From JAGWBD01 sp965220615 (GTDB taxonomy: Bacteria > Chloroflexota > Anaerolineae > Aggregatilineales > Phototrophicaceae), in assembly GCA_965220615.1 (NCBI GenBank), contig CBDCQL010000002.1, forward strand, positions 1,984,001 through 2,048,000: DNA of 64,000 nt, written 5' to 3'. The notes beneath the pieces were generated by a model. That model worked only from the letters and a program-made list of their open reading frames with translations. It made no database searches and was not told where the DNA came from. Positions 17,511-25,502 of this stretch are shown piece by piece; the stretch's first letter is position 1; each line of letters begins with the position of its first letter. A program made the translations under genes and the position numbers.

Positions 17511-18602
17511 TCAACGATCCTGCTCGAATTCAGCGATGGCGTCCATGTCAAGGCGGACGCCGTGGCCGGGCGCTTCGCCCGCCTGCATGATGCCCTCCCG
17601 CAGGACGGGCGGGTCGTGCATGAAGCGCTCCAGCCCAAAGCTGTGCACTTCCATCAGCGAGGGGTTGGGCACGGCGGCCAGCAAATGCAGGTGCAACTCG
17701 TGTACGCCGTGTGAGGTGACGGGCAGGTTGTGGGCCTGGGCCAGGCGCGCGACCTGCATCCAGGGCGTGATGCCGCCGATGTTGGAGACGTCCGGCTCCG
17801 GAAAATCGACGGCCTCTTCGGCCATCAGGTGCCGGAACTCATAGACCGTGCGGAAATTCTCGCCCGCCGCCAGGGGCACGCCGCCCTCCCGCGCGATGCG
17901 GCCGTGCCCGCGATAGTCGTCCGGGATGGTCGGTTCTTCCAGCCAGTAGAGGTCGTGCTCGCGGAAGGCCCGCGCAGCGCGAACGGCCTGCTCGACGCTC
18001 CAGCGCATGTTGGCGTCCGCCATCAGCGGGATGTCCGGGCCGATCAGCTCACGCACGGCGCGCACGCGGTCGACGTCCTCGCGCAGTCGCTCGCGCCCGA
18101 CCTTGATCTTGATGGCGCGGAAGCCGGCATCGAGGTTGGTCTGCGTCTGCTCCAGCAGGTCATCCGTGGAAAGTTGCAGGTCGATGCCGCCGGCGTAGGC
18201 GCGCGCGCAACCCTTGCACCCGCCCAGCAGGCGCCAGAGCGGCTCGCCCTCGCGGATACCGCGCAGGTCCCACAGCGCAATGTCCACCGCCGCCATCGCG
18301 AAGGACACCAGGCCGCCGCGGCCGATGTAATGCAGTTGCCACCACATGCGTTGCCAGATCTGCTCGATGCGCCGCGGGTCCGCCCCTTTCAGCAGGGGGC
18401 ACAGTGCCCGGTCGATCAGCGCGCGCAGGGCGGCCCCGCCCTCGCCAATGGTGTAACTGTAACCCAGCCCGGCGCGCCCCTCGTCATCGCGCAGGGTGAC
18501 GGTCACCAGTTCGAAATGGGTCATCTGGCCGTGGGTGGCGTCGCTCATGGGGTGGCTGAGCGGCAGACGGTACAGGCGGGTCTGAAGGTCGACGAGACGC
18601 AT
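17511..18602 (-). CDS. Enolase-superfamily enzyme (mandelate racemase/muconate lactonizing type)
   Basis: A 363-residue protein starting ATG 18602. It carries the KxK base motif (AIKIKVG), the metal-ligand series Asp (LMADANMRW), Glu (WLEEPTIP), Glu (AAGENF), and the distal His of the His-Asp dyad (VTSHGVHE), i.e. the mandelate-racemase subgroup layout of acid-sugar dehydratases. By family knowledge, candidate reactions are dehydration of an aldonate or aldarate, or cycloisomerisation of a sugar acid. The 3,6-anhydrogalactonate cycloisomerase of agar catabolism also belongs to this superfamily, which makes the GH117 context suggestive but not decisive. It is divergent from the permease operon and shares its promoter region. 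Confidence 0.88.
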   Translation of the reverse strand: MRLVDLQTRLYRLPLSHPMSDATHGQMTHFELVTVTLRDDEGRAGLGYSYTIGEGGAALRALIDRALCPLLKGADPRRIEQIWQRMWWQLHYIGRGGLVSFAMAAVDIALWDLRGIREGEPLWRLLGGCKGCARAYAGGIDLQLSTDDLLEQTQTNLDAGFRAIKIKVGRERLREDVDRVRAVRELIGPDIPLMADANMRWSVEQAVRAARAFREHDLYWLEEPTIPDDYRGHGRIAREGGVPLAAGENFRTVYEFRHLMAEEAVDFPEPDVSNIGGITPWMQVARLAQAHNLPVTSHGVHELHLHLLAAVPNPSLMEVHSFGLERFMHDPPVLREGIMQAGEAPGHGVRLDMDAIAEFEQDR

Positions 18603-18631
18603 GCAGGATCCCCGGCGGCGCAGGCAAACAG

Positions 18632-18698
18632 AGACTAGCCAGCCAGGGATTCATTGTCAAGTGTCTATTGTTGACAATCTGTCACTTCAGTCTAGAAT
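18632..18698. promoter_or_regulatory. Back-to-back promoters (enolase-type gene / permease operon)
   Basis: Rightward: TTGACA (18671-18676), 16 bp, TAGAAT (18693-18698). Leftward: TTGACA (complement of 18655-18660), 17 bp, TAGTCT (complement of 18632-18637). The two -35 boxes sit in opposite arms of the inverted repeat ATTGTCAA (18653-18660) / TTGACAAT (18671-18678), so the two promoters are near-mirror images. Confidence 0.7.
18667..18678. promoter_or_regulatory. Putative GntR operator ATTGT-TG-ACAAT
   Basis: The palindrome covers the -35 box of the permease-gntR promoter, a position expected for repression. The half-sites TTGT/ACAA with a 2-bp spacer resemble known GntR-family operators such as B. 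subtilis GntR (TTGT-AT-ACAA). The same 5+2+5 palindrome recurs at 25424-25435 and 26869-26880. Confidence 0.6.
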
Positions 18699-18738
18699 GG
18701 CGATAATGGGCCACCTGCCCGGCCAGCGGAACGCGATC

Positions 18739-19734
18739 ATGCTGCGTTACATCGTCCAGCGCCTCATTTACATGGTCATCGTGCTGTGGCTGATCTCGAT
18801 CGCCACCTTCATCATCATTCAGTTGCCGCCTGGCGATTATCTTTCCTCCGTTATTGAGCGTCTCGAAAGCGCCGGCGGCAACGTCAGCGACGAAATCATC
18901 GAGGGGCTTCGGCAGCGCTACGGGCTCGACCTGCCCATACACCTGCGCTATTTCAACTGGTTCAGTTCCGTCCTGCAGGGCAACTACGGCTTCTCCTACA
19001 CCTGGCAGCAGCCGGTGCGCGACATCATCGGCGAGCGTCTGGTGCTCACCTTCGCCATCGCCCTGCTCAGCGCCGTAGTGACCTATGCCGTAGCCATCCC
19101 GATCGGCATCTATTCCGCCACGCACCAGTATTCAGTCGGGGACTACGTCGTCTCTTTCATCGGCTTCATCGGCATGGCCGTGCCCAATTTCATGCTGGCG
19201 CTGGTCATGATGTACGTCGCTTTCCGCTTCTTCGGCCACAATCTGAGCGGGTTGTTCTCACCGGAATTCATAGACCAGCCCTGGAGCCTGGCCAAAATCG
19301 CTGACCTGTTGAAGCATCTGATCATCCCGGTCGTCGTCGTGGGGACGGCCGGCACGGCGGGCATGATCCGCGTGCTGCGCGGCACCCTGCTGGACGAACT
19401 CAACAAGCAGTACGTCATCACCGCGCGCAGCAAGGGCGTCAGCGAAACGACGCTGCTCTTCAAGTATCCGGTGCGCCTGGCGCTGAACCCCATCGTCAGC
19501 GGCCTGGCCAGCCTTTTTCCGGCGCTGGTCTCCGGCGGCGTCATCACCGCCATCGTGCTCAGTCTTCCCACGGTCGGCCCCATGTTGCTCAAGGCGCTCA
19601 TCGCCCAGGACACCTTCCTGACCGCCACCCTGCTGATGTTCATCACGGTCATGACGGTCTTCGGCACGACCGTGTCAGACGTGCTGCTGGTGGTCCTTGA
19701 TCCGCGCATCCGCATGGACCGCGGCGTGGCCTGA
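18739..19734 (+). CDS. ABC transporter permease, DppB/OppB family
   Basis: ATG 18739 gives the standard OppB start (MLRYIVQRLIYMVIVLWLIS); longer in-frame starts at 18706 or 18697 would begin at or before the probable transcript start. The 331-residue protein has six hydrophobic segments, the OppB N-terminal domain with LPPGDYLSS and YGLDLPIHLRY, and the EAA-type loop for ATPase contact (VITARSKGVSETTLLFKYPVR). It is the first gene of a rightward operon with the second permease and the GntR regulator, under a strong promoter with an overlapping operator. It is the membrane half of the importer whose binding protein and ATPases are encoded nearby. Confidence 0.9.
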   Translation: MLRYIVQRLIYMVIVLWLISIATFIIIQLPPGDYLSSVIERLESAGGNVSDEIIEGLRQRYGLDLPIHLRYFNWFSSVLQGNYGFSYTWQQPVRDIIGERLVLTFAIALLSAVVTYAVAIPIGIYSATHQYSVGDYVVSFIGFIGMAVPNFMLALVMMYVAFRFFGHNLSGLFSPEFIDQPWSLAKIADLLKHLIIPVVVVGTAGTAGMIRVLRGTLLDELNKQYVITARSKGVSETTLLFKYPVRLALNPIVSGLASLFPALVSGGVITAIVLSLPTVGPMLLKALIAQDTFLTATLLMFITVMTVFGTTVSDVLLVVLDPRIRMDRGVA

Positions 19735-19749
19735 GACGGGGACCCGACC

Positions 19750-20874
19750 ATGAGCGCACAGGCCGCCATCCGCCAGGAAGAACGCAACGAAAGCTACTAT
19801 CTCGCTTCCCAGTGGCAACTGATGTGGCGCAAGTTCCGGCGCCATCGCCTGGCGCTGGTGGGAATGAGCATCATTGCCGTCCTGTATTTCATCGCGCTCT
19901 TCCCCGAATTCCTCTCCACCAGCGATTACCAGTTGCGCCATTCCGGTTACGCCAAGGCGCCGCCGCACACCATTTATTTCCTCGACGAGGACGGTGTTTT
20001 CCACTTTCCGCCCTTCGTCTACGAGATGAAGCAGACCCTGGACATGGACACCTTGCAGCGCATCTACAACGAGGACCGCGACCTGCGCTATCCCCTGCGA
20101 TTCCTCGCGCGCGGCGACTCCTGGGAGATCCTTGGCCTGATCGAGACCGACGTTCACCTGGTGAACGTGGACAAGCCGGGCGTGGTCTTCTTCTTCGGCA
20201 CGGATGAATTCGGGCGCGACATGTTTTCGCGCACCATGCACGCCGCGCGCATCTCGCTCTCCATCGGCTTCATCGGCGTGGTCATCAGCTTCGTTCTGGG
20301 CTGCCTGATCGGAGGCGTGTCCGGCTACTACGGCGGCATCATCGACGTCTTCATCCAGCGCGTCATCGAGTTTCTGATTTCCATCCCGCACATTCCGCTG
20401 TGGATCGCGCTGGCCGCCGCCCTGCCCGCCAACTGGTCATCCACCCAGGTCTACTTCGGTATTACGATCATCCTGTCCATTTTGAGCTGGCCGAACCTGG
20501 CGCGCATCGTGCGGGGCAAGTTGCTGGAACTTCGGGAAGCGGACTTCGTGATGGCCGCGCGCATCTCCAACATGAACGACTTCGACATCATCGTCAAACA
20601 TCTGCTGCCTTCCTTCGCCAGCTTCCTGATCGTGGCGCTCAGCCTGTCCGTGCCCTTCATGATCATTTCGGAGACGGCGCTCAGCTTCCTGCAAATCGGC
20701 ATCCGCCCGCCGGCGGTCAGTTGGGGCGTGCTGCTGCAGGGCGCGCAGAACATCCGCGCGCTAAGCCAGAGCCCCTGGCTGCTCATCCCTGGCGTCTTCG
20801 TCATCATCACCGTGCTCAGCTTCAATTACGTGGGCGACGCCCTGCGCGACGCCGCCGACCCCTACAAACAGTGA
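19750..20874 (+). CDS. ABC transporter permease, DppC/OppC family
   Basis: A 374-residue partner permease, 15 bp after the first. The N-terminal cytoplasmic stretch ends in W..FRRHRLALVGM, typical of OppC. A long first periplasmic loop (about residues 55-165) follows, then FGTDEFGRDMFSRTMHAARISLSIGF and the EAA loop VMAARISNMNDFDIIVKHLLPS. The C-terminal YVGDALRDAADPYKQ is the usual OppC ending. The extended periplasmic loop is longer than in E. coli DppC. The stop overlaps the GTG of the regulator gene. Confidence 0.9.
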   Translation: MSAQAAIRQEERNESYYLASQWQLMWRKFRRHRLALVGMSIIAVLYFIALFPEFLSTSDYQLRHSGYAKAPPHTIYFLDEDGVFHFPPFVYEMKQTLDMDTLQRIYNEDRDLRYPLRFLARGDSWEILGLIETDVHLVNVDKPGVVFFFGTDEFGRDMFSRTMHAARISLSIGFIGVVISFVLGCLIGGVSGYYGGIIDVFIQRVIEFLISIPHIPLWIALAAALPANWSSTQVYFGITIILSILSWPNLARIVRGKLLELREADFVMAARISNMNDFDIIVKHLLPSFASFLIVALSLSVPFMIISETALSFLQIGIRPPAVSWGVLLQGAQNIRALSQSPWLLIPGVFVIITVLSFNYVGDALRDAADPYKQ

Positions 20875-21497
20875 GCGAATCAGCGCCCATGCGCGACGCC
20901 GAACTCTATCGCACGTTGCCGGAACAGATAGCCGACCTGCTGCGCCAGGAAGTGCTCTCCGGCAAACTGAAGCCGGGCGACCCCTTGCGCGAGATCGAGG
21001 TCTCGCAGCGTTTCGCCGTCAGCCGCGGCCCTATCCGTGAAGCGCTGCGTCAACTGACGCAGGATGGCCTGCTGGTGCTGGAACCCAACAAGGGCGTACG
21101 CGTGGCGCCCAACACCAGCGACTCGGTGCGGCCGCTGGTGGCGGGTCTGCGACGCGACATCGAGTGTTTTGTGCTGGACTCGCTTTTCGACTCAATCAAC
21201 CTGGCCGACCTGGAGGCCTGGGAAGCCATCGTGGAAGACATCCGGGACGCCTGCGAACGCGGCGATATCGACGCCCTGGTCGAACATGACCTGCGTTTTC
21301 ACCGCACGCTGATTATGCGCCACGGCGATCACGACATCGTCGCGCTGTGGCAGCCGGTCGTCATGCGCATGATGATGCGCTACACGCGATTCACGGACCT
21401 GATGGACAGTTGGCGCGAACACCGCCGCATCCTCGATGCGATTCGCAGCGGCCGGCGCGTGGAAGCCCTGCGCGCACTGGCGGACAACATCCAGTAA
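20871..21497 (+). CDS. GntR-family transcriptional regulator, FCD subfamily
   Basis: GTG 20871 overlaps the TGA of the permease gene (GTGA), giving 208 residues; ATG 20889 is the alternative start (202 residues). The N-terminal winged helix-turn-helix is clear (REIEVSQRFAVSRGPIREAL then the wing LEPNKGVRVAP). The C-terminal all-helical FCD ligand domain has the metal-type pattern D-LRF-H plus a later WREHRRI histidine. Being the last gene of the permease operon, it would be autoregulated through the operator at 18667-18678. It is the obvious candidate for binding all three ATTGT-NN-ACAAT sites. FCD regulators usually sense sugar acids or other carboxylates, matching the enolase and hydroxyacid enzymes nearby. 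Confidence 0.88.
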   Translation: MSESAPMRDAELYRTLPEQIADLLRQEVLSGKLKPGDPLREIEVSQRFAVSRGPIREALRQLTQDGLLVLEPNKGVRVAPNTSDSVRPLVAGLRRDIECFVLDSLFDSINLADLEAWEAIVEDIRDACERGDIDALVEHDLRFHRTLIMRHGDHDIVALWQPVVMRMMMRYTRFTDLMDSWREHRRILDAIRSGRRVEALRALADNIQ

Positions 21498-21500
21498 CGC

Positions 21501-23810
21501 TCAATCCGGCCCTGTCGTCTCCTCATCGATGGCGCGCATCAGCGCCAGCGCCTCCACACGCCGCGCGTCGCCGAGGCGAAAGTCCCGCGAAAAGTAGGCC
21601 GAGGGCGGAAAACGGTAGTTCCAGCTGCGATAAAAGTCCTGCCGGTCCTCCCCCATACGCAGATTGCATTCGAAGCGCATGAGGTAACTGTATGGCAGCG
21701 GGCCGTCCTCGCCCTCGCTGCAGTGGCAAAGCCCGCGCGCCACGCCCGTTCCGCCCGCGGTCGGCAGGGCGGCATCCGACCAGGTTTCATGCAATTGCGG
21801 GCCGGCGCTGACCGGCGGCGCGCTGACGCGGCCGACAATTTCGAAATTCAGTCCGTCCGGCGCGAACTGCACGCAGTTGGCCTCCGGGCCGGCCTGCCCC
21901 GTGATGGCCACCAGACCATCGCGCCAGGGGTAAAGGAAGGGCGCCCGCCCGCTGTTGCTGACCGGGTTGAGCGCCGCCCTGCGGAAGGGACCGCGCGGGT
22001 CGTCCGACCGCGCCACGCCCCAGCCGCCGCTGCCGGCCGCCCCGCCTCGCTCGCCGCGGTAGAAAAGCCAGACCTGACCGCGCCAGAACAGGACCGTCGG
22101 ATCGTGCAGAGGGCCGGCATCCCAGGCGCCGGACGCGCCCGGTTGCAGCGCCGGCGCCTCCATGCGCCGCCAGGGGCCATCGGGCGTATCCGCACGCGCC
22201 ACGCCGATCGCCACGGGCGCGTCGGTCGACCCCGGGCCTGGGCGGATCTCGTAGAAGAGCCAGAACGCGCCGCCCAGTGCAATGACGTCCGGCGCAGAGG
22301 CCAGTGTTTCTTTATCGCCGGGCCGGGGCCCGGTCAACCGCGCCGGACCCCGTTCCTGCCAACGTAAGCCATCATCTGAAGTGGCGTGCCAAATCCGCTC
22401 CTGGACGTCGTCATCGCTGCAGCGCGTATACCAGACGTGGTGTCGGCCCCGAACGGCGATGATTTTCGAGGGATCGCGGCGCGAAACGCCCGCCTGCGGC
22501 TCCAGGCCGGGGACCGTGGCGTAACGAAAGGCCGAAAAGTACTCGCTCATCTGGTCCTTGCCGACGCCGTAGCGCGCGTAAACGCGTCGGGTGGCGGCGC
22601 TGCGTCGCTCCTCAGGCGGATGCGCCGGAGGACCTGGCGTCTGCGGGTGCCAGCGTCGCTGACGGCTGTTGGCCTCGTTGACGGCCAGGTCCGGCGACAG
22701 CCAGACGCTGGCGGGCAGCGCCTGCTGCGTCGGGCGGAAGCCGGGCCGCTGCAGGCCACGGCGCAGGTCACAGTCGAAGCGAATGATCCAGGAGTTCTCG
22801 CCCTTCGTCTCTTCCGTGGCGACGTGCGCCAGCCCCCAGGTGATGCCCACCCCGTCCCGCGTGTCGTTGAAGGCGTCGGGAACGAAGGGACCCGGCGCGG
22901 GCGGAGGCAGCTGGGCGTAGGACATGACCTCGAAATTGAGCCCGTCAGGCGCAAATTGCACGCTGTCCTTCTCCGGCCCGTCATGGCCGCAGATGGCGGC
23001 GACGCCAGCCCCCCAGGGGAAGAGGCAGGTCTCGTGTCCGCTGTTGGTGACCGGGTTCAGCGGCGATTTCACGAAGGGCCCCTGCGGCCGTTCAGCGATG
23101 GCCACACCGAGGCCGATGCCGCGGTCATGGCGCGTGCCCCAGCCCATCGGCTGCCCCTTGTAATAGAGCCAGTAGCGACCCTCGCGGCGGAAAACGAAGG
23201 GGTCATGCACCTTGTGGCTGTCCCAGGCGCCGTAACGCAGCACCTCATTGTCGTCGGCCTCGCCCAGCCATTCGCCTGGCTCGCCCGGCCGCAACACCGG
23301 TTCCGGCCAGCGCTGCCAGGGGCCGTCGGGCGAGTCGGCCCAGGACATGCAAACCGTGTTGCGCGTGCGGATGCCGTAGGGGTGAGCGACGGCCTGGTAG
23401 TAAAGCCAGTAACGCCCTTCCGCGTAGAGCACGTCGGGCGTGAAAATCGAGCGGCCGTCGTGCGCGGCGCGCGGGCCGCGGCGCGCGGCTGCGCCCTGCT
23501 CTTCCCAGTGGAAGCCATCCGCTGAGGTCGCGTACCAGATCTCGGCCAGGTCCCAGTCAAAGGCCGGGACGTCCCAGGTCTGCTCTTCCGCCGGCATCTG
23601 CCGCTTGCGGGCCGCGGTCCGTCGTCTGGTGTACCACACGTAGTAACGCCCGCCGATCTTCAGCACAGTGCTCGGGTCGCGTCGCGTGACGCCCGGCTCC
23701 TCGCCAATTCCGGTGACCTCACTGTAGCGGAAAGCCGTTGCCAGTTCGCACTCTCCACCCTGCCATTTTTCAAGCAGTCGCCGGGTGGCGGCGCTCTCAA
23801 CTGCGCTCAT
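21501..23810 (-). CDS. Double-domain GH117-like glycosidase with degenerate second domain
   Basis: A single 769-residue frame contains two complete GH117-like propellers joined by a Pro/Arg-rich linker (about residues 385-420). Domain 1 keeps Asp45 (RRDPS), Asp203 (VHDP) and His259 (NSGHE). Domain 2 keeps Asp446 (RRDPS) and Asp570 (LHDP), but the histidine is replaced by Arg622 (NSGRA). Domain 2 is therefore probably inactive in hydrolysis, or altered, and may serve binding or structural roles. No signal peptide. The ATG overlaps the TGA of the GMC oxidoreductase gene (ATGA), so the two are co-translated. The gene ends 3 bp from the convergent GntR gene with no room for a terminator. Confidence 0.7.
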   Translation of the reverse strand: MSAVESAATRRLLEKWQGGECELATAFRYSEVTGIGEEPGVTRRDPSTVLKIGGRYYVWYTRRRTAARKRQMPAEEQTWDVPAFDWDLAEIWYATSADGFHWEEQGAAARRGPRAAHDGRSIFTPDVLYAEGRYWLYYQAVAHPYGIRTRNTVCMSWADSPDGPWQRWPEPVLRPGEPGEWLGEADDNEVLRYGAWDSHKVHDPFVFRREGRYWLYYKGQPMGWGTRHDRGIGLGVAIAERPQGPFVKSPLNPVTNSGHETCLFPWGAGVAAICGHDGPEKDSVQFAPDGLNFEVMSYAQLPPPAPGPFVPDAFNDTRDGVGITWGLAHVATEETKGENSWIIRFDCDLRRGLQRPGFRPTQQALPASVWLSPDLAVNEANSRQRRWHPQTPGPPAHPPEERRSAATRRVYARYGVGKDQMSEYFSAFRYATVPGLEPQAGVSRRDPSKIIAVRGRHHVWYTRCSDDDVQERIWHATSDDGLRWQERGPARLTGPRPGDKETLASAPDVIALGGAFWLFYEIRPGPGSTDAPVAIGVARADTPDGPWRRMEAPALQPGASGAWDAGPLHDPTVLFWRGQVWLFYRGERGGAAGSGGWGVARSDDPRGPFRRAALNPVSNSGRAPFLYPWRDGLVAITGQAGPEANCVQFAPDGLNFEIVGRVSAPPVSAGPQLHETWSDAALPTAGGTGVARGLCHCSEGEDGPLPYSYLMRFECNLRMGEDRQDFYRSWNYRFPPSAYFSRDFRLGDARRVEALALMRAIDEETTGPD

Positions 23811-25387
23811 TGACCGCCCCCGTCCTGCCGGATCAACGCAGCCGCCTTCGCCCCGATCATCATGCAGGGCGCGTTGGTGTTGGCGTTGATGATGCGCGGC
23901 ATGATCGAGGCATCGGCCACCCGCAGTCCCTGCAAACCGCGCACGCGCAGGCGCCCGTCTACCACCGCCATGTCGTCCTGACCCATCTTGCAGCTGCCCA
24001 CCGGATGATAGATGGTGGTGGCGAATTCCCGCAGGAAGTGACGCAGACCGGCGTCGTCCCTTACCTCCTCACCTGGCAGAAACTCCTCGCCGCGATAGCG
24101 ATCGAAGGCGGGCGCCGTCACGATCTCCCGCGCCAGACGCACGCCCGCCAGCAATACCTGCAGGTCGCGCTCATCCGTCAGGCAGGCCAGGTCGATCAGG
24201 GGCGGTCCCTGCGGCCTTTCAGGGTCCAGTTCCAGCGCGCCGATGCTCTGCGTGGCGACCAGACCCGTCAGCGCCGTGAAGCCATGCCCGGGCGGGTCGC
24301 CGAACCCATGACGGATGAACCAGCCGGGGCCGAAGTGGTATTGCAACTCCGGCGCCGGCGACGCGGGATCGAGGCGCACAAAGCCGCCCGCCTCGCCCAG
24401 GTTGGAACTCAGCAGACCGCGCCGCTCCCTGCGATAGAGCTCCAGTTGTTCCGGGTCTTCCTTCGCCACCAGCGAGACCGGCTCCAGACAATGCCAGGCG
24501 ACCGGCACCTGAACGTGGTCCATCAGATTGCGGCCGACGCCGGGCAAGGCATGACGCAGCGGAATGCCGCAGGTCTTCAACTGCTCCGGCGGCCCAATGC
24601 CGGAGAGCAGCAGCAGTTGCGGTGAGTTGATGGCGCCACCGCAGAGAATCACCTCGCGTCGCGCGAAGGCTTCATGGGTCTCGCCGTCTCGCTCGAACCG
24701 GAGACCCACGCAACGCCGGCCTTCAAAAAGCAGTTCCGTCACCAGCGACCAGGGGGAGGCCTCGAGGTTGGCGCGCGCAAGGGCCGGGCGCAGAAAGGCG
24801 TCGGCGGCGCTCCAGCGCTGACCATCTCTGGTCGTCGTCTGATAGACGCCGAAGCCCTCCTGCGCGCCGGCGTTGAAGTCGTCGCGCAGGGGTTGACCGA
24901 TCTGCCCGGCCGCCTCGACAAAGGCCAGACTCAGGGGGTTGGGGTCGGGCGGGTCGGAAACGTGCAGTGGGCCGTCCACGCCATGGTGTGCGGAGGCCCC
25001 CCGCTGCTGGCATTGCATGTCGCGAAAGAGCGGCAGCAACTCCTCGTAGCGCCAGCCTTCAACCCCCGCTTCTGCCCAGCGATCGTAATCGGAGGGGTGA
25101 CCGCGGGCGTAGACCATGGCGTTGATCGAACTGGTGCCGCCGTAGACCTTGCCGCGCGGGATGTATTCCCGCCGACCGTTCAGACCGGGCTGTGGCAGGG
25201 TCTCGTAACCCCAGTCGATCTCCGTGTGGAACAGGTCCGAAAAGCGCGCCGGCACGCGGATGTCGGGCGCTGTATCCGGCCCGCCCGCCTCCAGCAAAAG
25301 TACGCTGCTTTCACCATCCGCGCTCAGTCGCTCCGCCAGCACGCAGCCCGCCGACCCCGCGCCCATGATGAGGTAGTCCCGTATCAT
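23807..25387 (-). CDS. GMC-family FAD oxidoreductase (choline dehydrogenase-like)
   Basis: A 526-residue flavoprotein; ATG 25387 (MIRDYLIMGAGSAG) is preferred over an in-frame ATG ten codons earlier because it matches the family start and follows AGGGA. Landmarks are the FAD dinucleotide fold GAGSAGCVLAERL, the GMC signature GGTSSINAMVYARG, the second GMC signature GAINSPQLLLLSGIGP, and the C-terminal active-site segment YHPVGSCKMG with NANTNAPCMMIG. It probably oxidises an alcohol or sugar hydroxyl. It is cotranscribed with the double GH117 gene from a divergent region that contains an operator, suggesting oxidation of the released sugar; the substrate is unknown. Confidence 0.88.
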   Translation of the reverse strand: MIRDYLIMGAGSAGCVLAERLSADGESSVLLLEAGGPDTAPDIRVPARFSDLFHTEIDWGYETLPQPGLNGRREYIPRGKVYGGTSSINAMVYARGHPSDYDRWAEAGVEGWRYEELLPLFRDMQCQQRGASAHHGVDGPLHVSDPPDPNPLSLAFVEAAGQIGQPLRDDFNAGAQEGFGVYQTTTRDGQRWSAADAFLRPALARANLEASPWSLVTELLFEGRRCVGLRFERDGETHEAFARREVILCGGAINSPQLLLLSGIGPPEQLKTCGIPLRHALPGVGRNLMDHVQVPVAWHCLEPVSLVAKEDPEQLELYRRERRGLLSSNLGEAGGFVRLDPASPAPELQYHFGPGWFIRHGFGDPPGHGFTALTGLVATQSIGALELDPERPQGPPLIDLACLTDERDLQVLLAGVRLAREIVTAPAFDRYRGEEFLPGEEVRDDAGLRHFLREFATTIYHPVGSCKMGQDDMAVVDGRLRVRGLQGLRVADASIMPRIINANTNAPCMMIGAKAAALIRQDGGGQ

Positions 25388-25406
25388 GCCCGTCCCTGGC
25401 GCTCCG

Positions 25407-25435
25407 TTTGCATGCATTTGTAGATTGTCTACAAT
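25407..25435 (+). promoter_or_regulatory. GH117 promoter with embedded GntR-type operator
   Basis: TTTGCA (25407-25412), 17 bp, TACAAT (25430-25435) form a candidate promoter for the rightward GH117-like gene. The -10 is the right half of ATTGT-CT-ACAAT (25424-25435), which is itself nested in the longer palindrome TTGTAGATTGTCTACAA (25418-25434). The region is divergent and also upstream of the GMC/double-GH117 operon, so one site may control both directions. Confidence 0.6.
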
Positions 25436-25502
25436 GCCGCAATCTACCCGTCACCCGGTCGCAGGGCAAACCGACGCCTGCGGCTGACTTCCGGAGCAGC
25501 CC

